From: Solanum dulcamara
Lineage: Eukaryota > Streptophyta > Magnoliopsida > Solanales > Solanaceae
Reading direction: 5' to 3'
Assembly (NCBI RefSeq): GCF_947179165.1
Contig: NC_077242.1
Span: 62,001 to 126,000 of the forward strand
Length of the DNA: 64,000 nucleotides
Shown here: piece by piece, positions 35,601 to 47,734 of the stretch
How the letters are laid out: each line of letters begins with the position of its first letter
Numbering within the stretch: the first letter of the stretch is position 1
Translations under genes and position numbers: made by a program
Notes under the pieces: model-generated
Told to the model about the DNA's origin: nothing
The model's input: only the letters and a program-made list of their open reading frames with translations
The model's database searches: none

Positions 35601-35712
35601 GGTTAATGTGTCTTTGTAACATCAACTTGTAATTTGATGCAGGTAGATATGTAGATTATACGATTGAAGGAGTAATATTTGATACAAACACCAAATACAA
35701 AGAATTGATTAC

Positions 35713-35950
35713 CTTTATGAGACTTCAAATTACCAACATTCTCCTTAAACTTACTCTTCGAGGAAATAATGAAAATACATTTGGGATTTTCTTTAACAAT
35801 GACTGTATCGTCTCTTCCACCTTTATTGACCGGAGATGGAATGTATGCATGTAATTCATAATTCGGCCTTGAACATACAATCGGAGGTCTTTCATCACAT
35901 CTATTGAATTGATTGAGCCCAGAGCTCTTTCTAGTGGGAGTAGTTTTCAT
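35713..35950 (-). CDS. Putative first exon of an unrecognised gene
   Basis: An ATG at 35950 opens a 79-codon frame (MKTTPTRKSSGLNQFNRCDE...) ending at a plausible donor, CATAAAG|GTAATC, at 35713. Composition is richer in Cys, Pro and Arg than a chance AT-rich frame. The region downstream on this strand is the tandem array at 34690-35600, where I see no second exon. Without splicing the frame continues to 35603 (115 residues). No family recognised; it could be a transposon-derived or decayed fragment. Confidence 0.3.
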
Positions 35951-37200
35951 GGTGTGATTTCTCTTTTAACTCTTTCAAAAAAAATCTAAAAAATCTGATA
36001 AACTTGAACAACTCAACAATGGAGGTATCAACTTTTTTTCCAGAAAATTAATGATGAACTTAAGAGAAAAAAAAATATGAAACTTAACGATGAACTTGTA
36101 AGAGAGAATTTATTTTACAAATATGAAAAAGATGTTATTAAACTGGGTAAAAACTGCATTGATGGTAATAAGAGGAGAGATAAACTTTTTACTTTGATTA
36201 ACCAATGTAAAAATATAATTGAGACTACATTAATAGGCTGCTATTAATGAATAAAAAAATAAACAGAGAGAAAAGAGTTTTATTTTTATTGAAAATTTAA
36301 AATCATTAATTATTAAACCCACGTAAAAATTAACACGTAAACCAATAAAAAATGATAAAAAACGAAATTAATAAAAATAATTTCGAAAATTAATTTATTG
36401 TTAATTTTGTCCAAATTGTCTTGTCTAATATTTGAGATAAGATTATTATAGATAGACAAGTCACTATACTACAAAAGACTGTTGAAAGCCAATTATAATG
36501 AAAGAAATTGCTAATAAAGAAATCTACAAGGAACTCCTAGACAAGCTTTACGTGGCAGACTTGAAATTACGAGTATTTTATTTTTTAGTTTTTGGAAGTT
36601 ATACTTCAGAATAGTTTAGCCAACCATATCAGTCACATCAACTTTTTGAATCTATGAAAACTTTTTTTTTTTTTTTTTGACTATCCGTGAATTTAACTTT
36701 TGATAAATGTGTTTACATACATGTAAGATATTCACTTAAATGACAAGGCATTACCAATTTAGTCTCAAAGCAAGAAACTTTAGATTTTATTTCCAAATAG
36801 AAAAATTCTAAAACTCAAATAATACTCTTCTCTTGTTATGAGATTTTGAGAAGTGGATAATTAATAAGATTTTGTTTCCAAATGTTCATAACATAAAACT
36901 ATTTAAAAAGGAAACTAATAAAACTATGTTTGTATGACATATAAATCACGAATTCAAATGTAAACAATAAAATTAACTATGTAATTTTATAGATCACAAA
37001 TTCGAGCGATAAAATTGTCTTAGCGATAAAATTGTCTTCGACAAATTGTCTCCGTATGACCTAATTCAAACACTTTAAATTAATCACCTAATAAAATTTG
37101 TCAAATTATCTCCGACAAATTATCTCCGTGTGACCTAATTCAAACACTTTAAATTAGTCACCTAATAAAATTTGTCTCTGTATAAACTTCAAAGTCACCT
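35951..37200. other. AT-rich gene-free spacer
   Basis: A Lys/Asn/Glu-rich open stretch on + at about 36046-36250 is judged chance. A roughly 75-bp two-copy repeat occupies about 37038-37180. Nothing else seen. Confidence 0.5.
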
Positions 37201-37241
37201 AATAAAGTTGTCTCCATATAAAAGTTCGAGCCATAGTGCAT

Positions 37242-38300
37242 CACACCCCTTAACCCTTCCTTTGATCGGGCAATTAATGCACACAACGGAAAAGTGACTT
37301 GTTCTCGAATCACACCCCTTAACCCTTCCTTTGATCGGGCAATTAACGAACACAACGGAAAAGTCACTTATTCTCGAATCAGCGCACTAGGAATCGAAGA
37401 TTGAATCACCCCTTAACCCTTCCTTTGATCGGGCAATTAACGAACACAACGGAAAAGTCACTTATTCTCGAATCAGCGCACTAGGAATCGAAGATTGAAT
37501 CTCCTTTTAGGCGCAAAGTGAACTCATTCTCAACCACTTACAGCGGCTGACTTTTTTTCTTGGGATATTTAATAAGGTAAAGTTCAATAGAGGCAAAGAT
37601 TGAATCTCCTTTTAGACGCAAAGTGAACTCATTCTCAACCACTTGCAGCGGCTGACTTTTTTTCTTAGGATATTTAATAAGATAAAGTTCAATAGAGGCA
37701 AAGATTGAATCTCCTCTTAGGCGCAAAGTGAACTCATTGCGCAAAGTGAACTCATTCTCAACCACTTGCAACGATTGACTTTTTTTCTTAGGATATTTAA
37801 TAAGGTAAAGTTCAATAAAGGCAAAAATTGAATCTCCTTTTAGGCGCAAAGTGAACTCATTCTCAACCACTTGCGGTGGCTGACTTTTTTTATCCTAATA
37901 AGGTGCCTTTTTTTCTTAGGATATTTAATAAGGTAAAGTTCAATAGAGGCAAAGATTGAATCTCCTTTTAGACGCAAAGTGAACTCATTCTCAACCACTT
38001 GCATCTCCTTTTAGATGCAAAGTGAACTCATTCTCAACCTCTTGCAGCGACTGACTTTTTTTCTTAGGATATTTAATAAGGTAAAATTCAATAAAGACAA
38101 GAAGATCTTGATGGAAAAATCCACTGTTTTGAATAGTGAGAATCTCTTTCTCCCCCGGAGAAGAAGCTAAGAAAGGATTCATTCTTTTGCTTTTTTGCTA
38201 ACAACTTTGAAAAAAGACCACATGATCGGCAATGGGCATTTAATTGCACACAACGGATCCCTTAACCCTTCCTTTGACCGGGCAATTAATGCACACAACG
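37242..38300. repeat. Complex tandem array of two repeat families
   Basis: Family A (CCCTTAACCCTTCCTTTGAT, then CGGGCAATTAA, then ACACAACGG) occurs at about 37242, 37311 and 37406, and again at about 38262. Family B, a 105-bp unit (CTCCTTTTAGGCGCAAAGTG, AACTCATTCTCAACCACTT, then a TTTCTTAGGATATTTAATA block), starts at 37501, 37606, 37711, 37833, 37962 and 38004. Units 4-6 carry small internal duplications. Since 105 is divisible by three, the minus strand keeps an open 35-residue repeat (VENEFTLRLKGD, IELYLIKYPKKKSQ). Base composition is less AT-rich than the flanks. Origin not recognised. Confidence 0.85.
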
Positions 38301-38602
38301 GATGCTTTTGGGCACCAGACCAACCTTCTACCATAAAATAGTATTGAGTAATAAAACAAAGATGACATGCCCAACCAAACAAAATCCTCACTCTTTTAAC
38401 ATGTTAAAAGACAGCACCCACTATGTACATACTGTAGAGACCTAAAGTAGGGTGTTAAAAAAAAATAATCCAAAAAGTACATGTATGCAGTGCTATAGCA
38501 ACTTAGAAATGAAGAGAAATGAACCTCTATCATTAGCTGTAACAGAGTCGAAGAAAAGTTTACAAACTAGCCACTTGTGACCATATATATATGTGTTCTT
38601 AA

Positions 38603-39610
38603 TTAAGTCTCTTGTGGGATCTGTCTCTGAACATTTTGCTGCAAATAGTCACCAGTACTGGCCATATCCTTGTTGTGTTGCTGCTCCTCCTCCAATTCCT
38701 CCTCATCATCAACCTCCACAGTAACTATGTGGACAACAGTAGCAGTTTCATTTTGATCATGTGGATTCTCTTTTAAAGACTCAAATAACTCAACCATTCT
38801 ATCTACAGTAACTGGCTCTGAAGTAGTGCTGCCCTGTTGCTCCTCCTGCTGCTTCACACCCTCTGTTCTATCTACAGTACCTGTAGGAGCCCAGGTTTGG
38901 ATTAGCTTATAAGCTGCTTTCAGTTTTTTGTTCAGTTTTTTGTGTTTTGACTGACCAATTTAAAGCTATTTTGTAGCTAAAATAAATAATTGAGTATGTT
39001 TGACTTTAACTTATTTAAAATAGCTTAAAAAAAAGTTTATCCAAACAAGAGGTATTATCCTACAAATATTATGAAGTAACAAATAACAGGGAAAGCATAA
39101 CATAGCGTACAAAAACTAAGTACTAGTAACAATAATCAAATAATGCGATCAACCAAGAGAAAATGGTATTACCGTCAAACCTATAAATATTAAACCATCA
39201 AATTTAAATATCCTTCAAATACCTGGCACTTCACTGTCAGGCTGCTCGTCCTCCGCATAAGATTGAATCATTTTATCCACAGTGACCGGCGCATCATCAG
39301 CACCGCCGATTTTTCTACCTTTAATTACCGACCGATACACCAAAATAAACGATGACAATCCTAAACCCGCCGTAATCCCAGCCACTCCAAATCCCGCCAT
39401 GGCCACTCCGAACACGGCAGCAGCACCAATTAACAGAGGACTAAATATTAAAAGCAACGGAGAAGTTACCACCAGAAGTATGAATGAAGTGAGGAAACTG
39501 AAACCCATTAGCCCCAAAATTAGGACTTCAATTGCAATTCCAGCTAGTGTTGCCCAAATTTTAGTCTTTCGGGTCGGATTTACATCCATCAATTCCCCAT
39601 TTTCAGCCAT
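38603..39610 (-). CDS. Oleosin-like membrane-hairpin protein, 2 exons
   Basis: Exons 39610-39223 and 38880-38603 join in frame to 222 codons (221 residues). Residues about 20-90 are a long uncharged stretch resembling the oleosin hairpin. The turn is P51-x5-S57-P58 as in the proline knot, but the third proline is Gly62. The hairpin inserts into the oil-body or ER monolayer in true oleosins; a role here is inferred. The acidic tail contains two related motifs: APVTVDKMIQSYAED at the end of exon 1 and EPVTVDRMVELFES in exon 2. After them comes a Glu/Gln-rich stretch. At 221 residues it is longer than typical seed oleosins (140-190). The start at 39610 opens MAENGELMDVNPTRKTK. It could instead belong to a plant-specific oleosin-like family not tied to seed oil. 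Confidence 0.8.
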
Positions 39611-40973
39611 AGTAATCTCTTTTTTTTTTTAATCTATTAATTTTGCTCTCAACACAAGTATAATGATGATCTGATGATATATTATGTTGCATTTTTGAAG
39701 ATTTTTTGGAAGCAGGGCACGTGGCTCCTACTTTTCTATACGTGGTGCATGGCAAGTTAAATTCGTGGCATTATTTTAGTTTAATTGAGTGTAATGGAGG
39801 TGAGCAGAGCATAGTTTTTCTTTGCTTATCCAGTGTAGCAAAATACAAACACAGGCGGTTACATATTGAATAAATATATGTGATTAAAATTTATTATGAT
39901 TTTTTTATCGTTTATATTAGTGTGTGAATTTTTTTGGTGATGAGTGATTACGGATTTGTTTTTGTAAAATATTTATAGGACCTCAGTATTGATTTAAGGG
40001 TATAGTATGTATAGACTCACCATGATTCATATTATTTTTTAAAGTATTTAGAGTTTATTAGATGATTTTCTCAATTTATCGTGTGTGTTAGTCAATGAAT
40101 TTTTTTTGGTGATATATCATTACAGTCACTTTTATTTTGCAAAATCTTTATAGAACCCTTCATAATGATCAAGAGAACAATACATATAGCCTCACAATGA
40201 TACACGTCATTTTAGCATTTAAGGTCACTCAACAGGAATTAGGTAATTTTCTCAGTTTTTCGTGTGTATTAGTCAATGAATTTTTTGGTGATATGTCATC
40301 ATAAACAGTTTTTTTTTTCAAAATCCTTATCCGTAATGACCTGAGAAAACACTAAGTATATCCTCATCTTGATCTACGCAATTTTTTTAGCATTTAGGAT
40401 CACTCAATAGGAATTAGACAATTTTTTTAATTTTTCGTATGTGTGTTAGTCAATAAATAGGAATTAGACAATTTTTTTAATTTTTCGTATGTGTGTTAGT
40501 CAATAAATTTTTAGTGATATGATTTTTGTGCACCAAATGACCTGAAAAACAGCACTCACCATGATCTGCATCATTATTTTTGTATTTAAGAACTACTCAA
40601 ACAGAAATTAAGTGATGATGGGATGTTACTTTTTTTAAAAAAAAATGTAAGAAAGCAGTATTAGTTAACTTCTCGAGAAATCACTTGTACGGAGTTGTTT
40701 AAGCAAGTTAAACTCTTTCTACTAATAATAAAGCGTTCCAGGGTGCTTTTGTCAATAGAAAACGAGCATGTATTTGGAACTATCAATTCCAAAGGCTTGG
40801 ATAGTTAAGATACAGGTCAACAGATCAGCATTAAGCTAAATTTCCAGAAGATTGATCATACATAGTGCCCTCTAAATTTAAAATATAAGTAACTGGAAAA
40901 GACAGTTCACAAGTCTTCACCTACATCCAATGAATTTGCCATTTATACCATCACAATGATCATCTTGTACTTT
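39611..40973. other. Spacer with satellite-like array
   Basis: Positions 39611-39910 should hold the oleosin-like promoter. Positions 39912-40640 are the 180-bp array described separately. Positions 40641-40973 show no gene; they probably include the 3' UTR of the raffinose-synthase-like gene. Confidence 0.6.
39912..40640. repeat. 180-bp satellite-like tandem array, about four monomers
   Basis: The block GTGT(G/A)TTAGTCAATGAATTT recurs at about 39912 (diverged), 40081, 40262, 40441 and 40491. The period is 180 bp, except for a 50-bp local duplication at the end. Monomers share CATTTAGGATCACTCAA-like and AATTAGACAATTTT-like blocks. Confidence 0.85.
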
Positions 40974-43900
40974 TCACACTTGAACTTTTACATCCCAAAG
41001 GTATAATTCTTCATCAGGAACTCTAAGATTAAAGGTGACTAATCCAGAGGATTCGTCGTAATCAAAATGTACTTCTTCATTGTCAACTTGGATTCGTTTA
41101 GGCTTAGTAGATGAATAAGCTCCAAACGTGCCACATCCCCGAACCTTGATGAATACTAGTCCACTTTTTTCTTCTGTTTCATACTTCAACTTTTTGATTG
41201 CTCCTCCTGAATTGAACATATTTACAAGACCAATCGGAGCAAATCTAGATCCTGTGGACATTTCGTTGATTGGAACAACTGTAAAGACTTCATATTCTCT
41301 CGCGTTCAGAGTAATTGGAATCGAGGCATTTTTAGGAAGACTAACCAATTCACCTGCATTGGTTACAATCAGGTCAGCAAAATGCGCATTTCTTCAACCA
41401 GAAAACAGTAGGGGTAATAGAAGTGATTAAAACAGCTTACTATGGAGATGAGAATACAGAATGGTGTCGCCAGTCCATCCATCATGAGCAATCCTTGGTA
41501 AGTAATTGACATCATTAGCACGAACAATCCCAGTTATTGTCCCTGGTTGACAATCATGGATTAGATTCTTCTTGCCAACCTTACACCATCCAGCACCTTG
41601 ACAGTTGAATACACCGACTACTCCATTGAAATCGTTAAGATTCCAAATCTTCAAAAGACTGCATATACAAAAGCGAAATTAATGTACATTACAAAATATA
41701 TCACAGTAGAAAATGATGGTAAAACTATTTATCTGATCAAGCAATTACCTTTTCCCATCTCTTGCTGGATCAGAAAACAAGCAGTCTCTAGTTGGCCTTC
41801 CTGGAAGTTTGGCGCGTAATATGGAACCATCTGGAAGTACAAGCTTCTTTAAAAGATTAAAGTCATGCTGTCCAGGCTTGTCACTGCGTGGCCATAGGCA
41901 GCAATGAGAAAATGGTAACGAAAATTGAATTGTGCACCAAATAACTAGCTGTTTTTAAGGTATATATAAGCAGTACCTGACATAAATAGCACAGCCTCCA
42001 ACAGCTCGTGCTGCTCCATGGTATTCAGCCATGGGATGCACGCTCTAACATATTACAAGCATTTTAGTCAGTTGAACCTTTTTTGATAAGTTGGAAAGTA
42101 TACTAACATACCGAGATTCATATCATCAACTCACATGAAACATATCCCAATCAGGCTGCATGAATTCACCAAGAAAAATGGTGTTGTACGCCACTGATGC
42201 TATGTGAATTGTGTGTGATGCAGGATCTCGTGGCCAGAAATCATCCGATGCTCTAATAACAGCTGAACGCTTAGCACTACACAATGAAAGAGAAGTAAAA
42301 CTGAATCAGAATATGGTAAGAGTATCTAGTATCTCATTGCAAAAATTATCTGTTTCTTAGAACAAATTCAGCTTATAACATTTATAAGCAAGAAAGAGAG
42401 GGAGGGAGAAAAAATCACCTGAATAAACTATCATTACTATGGCTCATGCATGAAATAATGCCATTATCAGGAAAATTTCGAGCAATAGATGCTTCTAATG
42501 CTTGATGATACTTTCTTGCGAGTTTTACTCTTCCACCGTGACCAGCTCCAAGTGTTTCAAGGATGTTCTGAACATCTACTTTAACCCCATCTATACCCGC
42601 AGAAGCGAGGTATGAATGCAGTTCATTATAGAAGTTAAGAACTTTATCAGGGTTCACTAGACCAAGACCGTTCTTTATCAAGCTGCTCAAAGCGTCATCA
42701 GGTTCCTGTGAATCAGCCCCGGGAGATGAAACTGGGAAAGATAACTTCGATTCATAGTGTTCCATCTCAGGGACCCCGGGTCTCACACCGCCCCAGTAAC
42801 CAGCGAGTGCATGCCACACATACACATACCTAATTGCATGGTCCAAAGAAGTAAATAGATTTGTGGAAAATTAAAAGAACAGCGCAAAGATATTGAAGAT
42901 TATTGAAGGACATACTTCAAATTGTGTTGGTCTTTGATATTGGTGACGACATGTCGGAGTCCCATTGCAGGATCATTAACCCTATGACCTTCCTTTCCAT
43001 TTTTCTGAAACTTATGGTTCTCTTTGATATGAGTAAGCCTGTTTGCAAAGCTGAAAACGACCAAAGAACGACCACAATATCAAAAACTGAGAGATTACAA
43101 TGACGATGACAATAAATGTGTTCAGTCTACTAACTTTGCATGGTTATCAGCAATGGATTCGATGCCATTGGGATCCATACTCACTGATTGCCATCCATCA
43201 TCAATGAGTACAAACTTTGGGGGAATACCTCCTTTCTCCAAACTGCAAAAGACATAAAAGTTTAAGCATCCTATATGCAGAATTTAGAATGCTAATCAGT
43301 ATCTAAAAATTAAAGTTGATTACCTCTCTAATCCTTGCTTCACTCCCTCTGAAGAAACGGTAGTATAGAAAGCGTCCCATGTGCACCATCCGAACCAGTT
43401 CAACATGTCTGGCATCTGAATCATGACAAAAACATGTTGTTATATATATTCAGAAATAATGATGTCAATGGCGCCTGCAGAAATCAGAAGACATTCAAAC
43501 TGTACCTTCTTTCGATCACGGCGACAAAATGTCTGTAAATGCCTCTCCACCGTCCTGTGTTGACAAAGTATTTCAACCATCAATTCCATTTCAAAAAGGC
43601 AAAATGTCTATGGTACAGTTATCAAATTGGTGCAACACATGAAATCTCAAGCAGAACATAAATAAATTTTGATTATTACATTAGAAATGACAAGAGGCCT
43701 GGAAAAGCATCTAAAGATAAAAATATTTATACAATTGAGGAACATGGCATTTATATTCGGGACACTTCTATTTTCGTAGAGTTGAAATAGCACTATCTCA
43801 TCAAAAGGTTCTATACATCTGCCTTTTCTCAAGGCATTTCTTCGGAAAGGACTCCCTTTTCCCCCATTACTATATATTTGTCCTTAGGATGAGTCTATAG

Positions 43901-45376
43901 TTATAGTGAATGCAAAGACATGAGACAGATTGCAGTTAAAACCAAAAACTAATACTGCATATCTATGAGAGGATAATGAGTTGAACATTTGAATAAGGAA
44001 ATTTCAAGAATGGAAACCATGAAAGAAAGGACTAAAACATACTTGACGGCATTAGTGATGATATCAAAAGGGTCCGTTCCAGCTGCTACGTAAACCAAAT
44101 GGCTTCCCTCGAAATCTTGCACAGCAGGATCTCCTGCAATCAACCATCATCATTAGCATCACGAAAATTGGTAACCACAAGATCCAAAACGTATCAATGG
44201 AGATTGTCCCAAAAAGAGAAGATCAAAATATCCATACCACTTTCCAGACATATCTCTAACTCGTCGTTTGAATTCCCTTGAAGAACAGCCCTAAAATCTC
44301 CCTCTAGAATAGGCAAGAAAACAACATACAATGCTGAATTTTGCTGGTTGTCTTGATCAAAAGTTGAACCATCATTTCCTTCCACAATCAAAAATTGGGT
44401 CTCAAACGGTATATCTTGGCCAGATGTACCCATTCTCTGTGTCATCCACCATAACTTGAACCGGAAAACACACATAAATCTCAATCCTCTGCAAACCATT
44501 CAACACATATATAATTGCCTTGTTAAAACCAAAAAAAAAAAAGTAGTCATTACAACCAAAAAATGCAAATTGTACTTTTTAACTCCAAAGATTCTCAACA
44601 TTTAGCTCCCGTTTGACCGTAGAATTTAAATCTGAAACTTGAAAATTTGAGTTTTTTAAGTAGTGATTTTTGAAATTTGAAGTTTTGTAAGTGGAAGTCC
44701 CAAAAACTGGTCTGAGCCAATTTGGGGAACTTGAGAACATTTGAAGATCAAATTTCATGGCCAAACAGATATCCGAAGATAAATTTTTCAAAATCTATGT
44801 CTAAACACTAGCTTAGATTAAGAACATGGAAAGCCTTAATGAAGTTACAATATAATATCCTGTACAGACCATAATCAAACCATTCAGCATGTAAAAAACT
44901 TCCTTGTAAAACCCACATGAAAATCAAAGAACTAAAAATCAAAAATGCAATCTTTACAACAAAAAAAGCAATCTTTACAACAAAAATGCAATCTTTACAA
45001 CAAAAAATGCAATCTTTACATTAGAACTCCAAACAATCACAAACACTTAGCTTAACTACCGGGGATACCTTAAATGAAGTTAAAACATAAAACACCATTA
45101 TCATCACAGGACCCTTAAATTCACTAAGAAAAATTCAACAATTAAAATCAAGCAGATAAAAGAACTAAGAAGAAGAAGAACATACTGAAATTTGCCAATA
45201 GGGAAGACTCTGTGACTACCAATTCTGTCTGAGTTAACACCAAGAAATGCCCCATTAGTGAAAGCTTCACCTGTTGGCTGAGTAACAATAATATTTTCAT
45301 GAACATCTGTAAGAATGCTTTGCCCCAATACATTGAGCTTCCTTTCAGCTACACAAATCCCTGCTCCCACTGTCAT
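40974..45376 (-). CDS. RFS2: Raffinose-synthase-family GH36 protein (RFS2/SIP2-like; galactinol-sucrose galactosyltransferase or alkaline alpha-galactosidase)
   Basis: Exons 5' to 3': 45376-45186, 44488-44238, 44133-44043, 43554-43506, 43415-43324, 43242-43135, 43050-42916, 42829-42419, 42276-42135, 42044-41977, 41883-41749, 41658-41441, 41353-40974. They give 757 codons (756 residues) in one frame, near the 773 of Arabidopsis SIP2, which it resembles most ([22 protein letters not shown]-like [19 protein letters not shown]). The catalytic nucleophile is expected at about Asp391 in [11 protein letters not shown] and the acid/base in RASDDFWP (about 454-455). Members of this clade are named raffinose synthases, but several hydrolyse raffinose-type sugars at alkaline pH, so substrate direction is unsettled. 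No signal peptide is visible, consistent with a cytosolic enzyme. Intron 1 carries a Tourist-like MITE and a short tandem repeat. Confidence 0.95.
44602..44815. mobile_element. Tourist-like MITE with TTA target duplication
   Basis: Body 44605-44812 (208 bp). Left end GCTCCCGTTTGACCGTAGA and right end, read inverted, GCTAGTGTTTAGACATAGA are imperfect inverted repeats. TTA flanks both sides (44602-44604, 44813-44815), the PIF/Harbinger target type. Intron 1 of the RFS2-like gene. Confidence 0.65.
44941..45022. repeat. Short tandem repeat, about 20 bp, four copies
   Basis: AATGCAATCTTTACAACAAA units in intron 1 of the RFS2-like gene. Confidence 0.85.
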
Positions 45377-46479
45377 CTTTTTCTTTCTATAACCAAAAAA
45401 ACAATAAAAAAAGAAAACACCCAAATGAAAAAAAATATGATCTTTGTCTTTCTAAGACAAAAAAACAAGAAAATATCAAAACCCACCCAAAGAAAGGTCT
45501 TTGTTCTTTGTGTTTCTAAGCCAAAAAAAAAAACACGAAATCTCAAAAAAAAAAAACACAGAAAAGAAGCAATGACTGGATCAAAAGTTGTATAGTGATT
45601 GAAAAATGTGTAAGATTTTTGAGAGCTGAAAGAAGTGGAGAAAGAGAAGCTTGGGAGGTTAATATAATGGCCGGGTTTTGTGCATTTTATACATATTTTT
45701 TTGGGCTACATTAGAATCAAATAATTGGTCCGTAAAAAAAAAAAATACAGCATCATGATATGCTTTGTTTATTAAAAAATAAGTGTCCTTTTTAAAAATT
45801 TAGATAAAAATTTATATACTTTTTTCAATTATATTCTTACTCTATTTTTTTAATGATATGCTTTATTTATTAATTTTTCAATATTCGTGACGTTTATTAA
45901 AGTGACATTTATTATAAATTTCTTGATCTTCACAAAAGAAAAAAGTTGGATTTTTTTTCTATTTTATATTACTCATTTTTTTCTCACTTTTCCATCTTTT
46001 TTTTTATGGCGGGAAGCAAAAGAATGAACAGAAAATATCTTTTAAATAATTTAATTTATTTATTTTAGGTAGTAAAGCCTTATTCTTCCATTTTAGTTGT
46101 CATAATTTTAAAACAGTAATACTAATTGTTATTTTTGTACGTAGTTTGATTATAGTTTTGTTTCCTTTTTTAGATGATATGTTTTCTATATAATGAAACA
46201 TGAAAAGCAGGAGAAAAAGAGAGAAATGACGAGGCATGCAACAAATGTACGATGCACAAAGGCTACTTTTAAATTATAATCATGTGACTAAAATTTGGAT
46301 TTTGTCAATTACTCTAATTTTCTTTCTTTTTGACTAATAATTCCATTCATATCGTAATGACTTGTATATGACGTGTCAAAATAAATATAGATAAGTTGAA
46401 TTGTAGACACGTCATCAACAGCTCGGATACTAGTACGATATCATGCACCCATTAATCAAAGATCACATTTTCTAAATTT

Positions 46480-46590
46480 AAGTTTTGTCAGACATATTTT
46501 CAAAAACTCATGCGTAAAAATTAAAATAATTTTGAGTTTCTGTTTTGTGATTTAAAAATTATAAAATAAAAAAAAAGTCAAATTCATCAG
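46480..46590. repeat. Lone remnant of the 180-bp repeat family
   Basis: Blocks AAAACTCATGCGTAAAAATT, ATAATTTTGAGTTTCTGTTT and TGTGATTTAAAAATTA match those of the array at 47735-48445 in the same order. Confidence 0.5.
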
Positions 46591-46984
46591 TGACCCTTTA
46601 AAATTGATATTAATTTTCACTTAAATATCTTAATTAAATTTTGTTTATTTTAGACACCTTATGTGAAGGTTAACTGTCTCATTTTGACACCATTTTTATA
46701 TTCTCAAAACTAGGTGCGCGTGTATTAAATATCTCCTACGTGGATAAATAAATAAATCGACATGTGACATGTAAATTTTTATTTTATTTATTTAAAAGCT
46801 TACTTTTAATTTTTTTCTCTCTCCAGAATATCCCATCCCACCCCTATTTTCTTCTTCTTCTTCTTCGTGCCTTGTTTTTCTTTCTCCTTCTTTGTGGTTT
46901 TCTTTTTCAAATCCACCAAAATCTATGTGTTTTTCTTGTGCCAAACAAAATTTTCATTTCTTGTGTTACATTTCTTGATTTCAT

Positions 46985-47166
46985 CTTTCTTGAAAATTGA
47001 TTTTACATTTTGGATAAAAAGTAGCAATATTATTTAACCTGCTTCCTTCTTTCTTGAAAATTGATTTTACATTTTGAGTGAAAATAGCAGTATTATTTAA
47101 CCTGCTTCCTCCTTTCTTGAAAATTGATTTTATATTTTGGGTGAAAAGTAGCAGTATTATTTAACT
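46985..47166. repeat. Tandem repeat, 63-64 bp, three copies
   Basis: CTTGAAAATTGATTTTACAT starts at 46989, 47053 and (one base different) 47116, each followed by a GTAGCA-TATTATTTAAC block. Confidence 0.9.
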
Positions 47167-47734
47167 AATGCTGTGAAGAATATTATGGGAAGGATGTTAT
47201 TTGAAAAGGGCGCAGATATAATGAGGGAGAAGAAATAAATAAGACTAACAAAGCAATTCGATATTTTTTTGAATTGTTATTTTCTAAAAATCATCTCTAT
47301 TTGTGTGAATTATTTTCTGAAAAGATGTCATTTTGCTTAATTTTATCAGTTGTAGTAGTAGACACCATTGATGTAGTAGAACTTAAAATTTATTTTTTGA
47401 TTTGATTTTTTTAAAAAAAAAATCCACACATTTTTAGAGAATGTTGGTGGTCTTATTTTTCTATGAGCTCTCTTGTTGAAGAAATTATATTTTAATGTAA
47501 CCCAACAAATTTTTGTATGATTTTTTCAAAAAATTGTGTGGTGATGGAAGGTGGTGGAAGATGAAGAAGTTGCAGGGAAAAAGAGCGAGGAAGAAGAAGA
47601 AAGAGAAAAAAAAATCCAAAAAAAAAACTATTTACGCGCTGAAAAATCGTGTAATACACCTGCTATGCCAAGTCAGTGAAAAGTGTTAAAATGATACAAC
47701 AGACCTCCACATAAGGTGTCTAAAATTAACAAAG

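Noticed and set aside
36046..36250. About 66-codon Lys/Asn/Glu-rich open stretch on +
   Set aside because: Composition follows the AT-rich background; no convincing start, splice site or recognised family.
37242..38300. CRISPR-like spaced repeats
   Set aside because: Units are contiguous tandem copies without unique spacers, in a plant nuclear context.
45299..45595. 98-codon Lys-rich open frame on +
   Set aside because: Overlaps exon 1 and the A-rich leader of the RFS2-like gene on the other strand.
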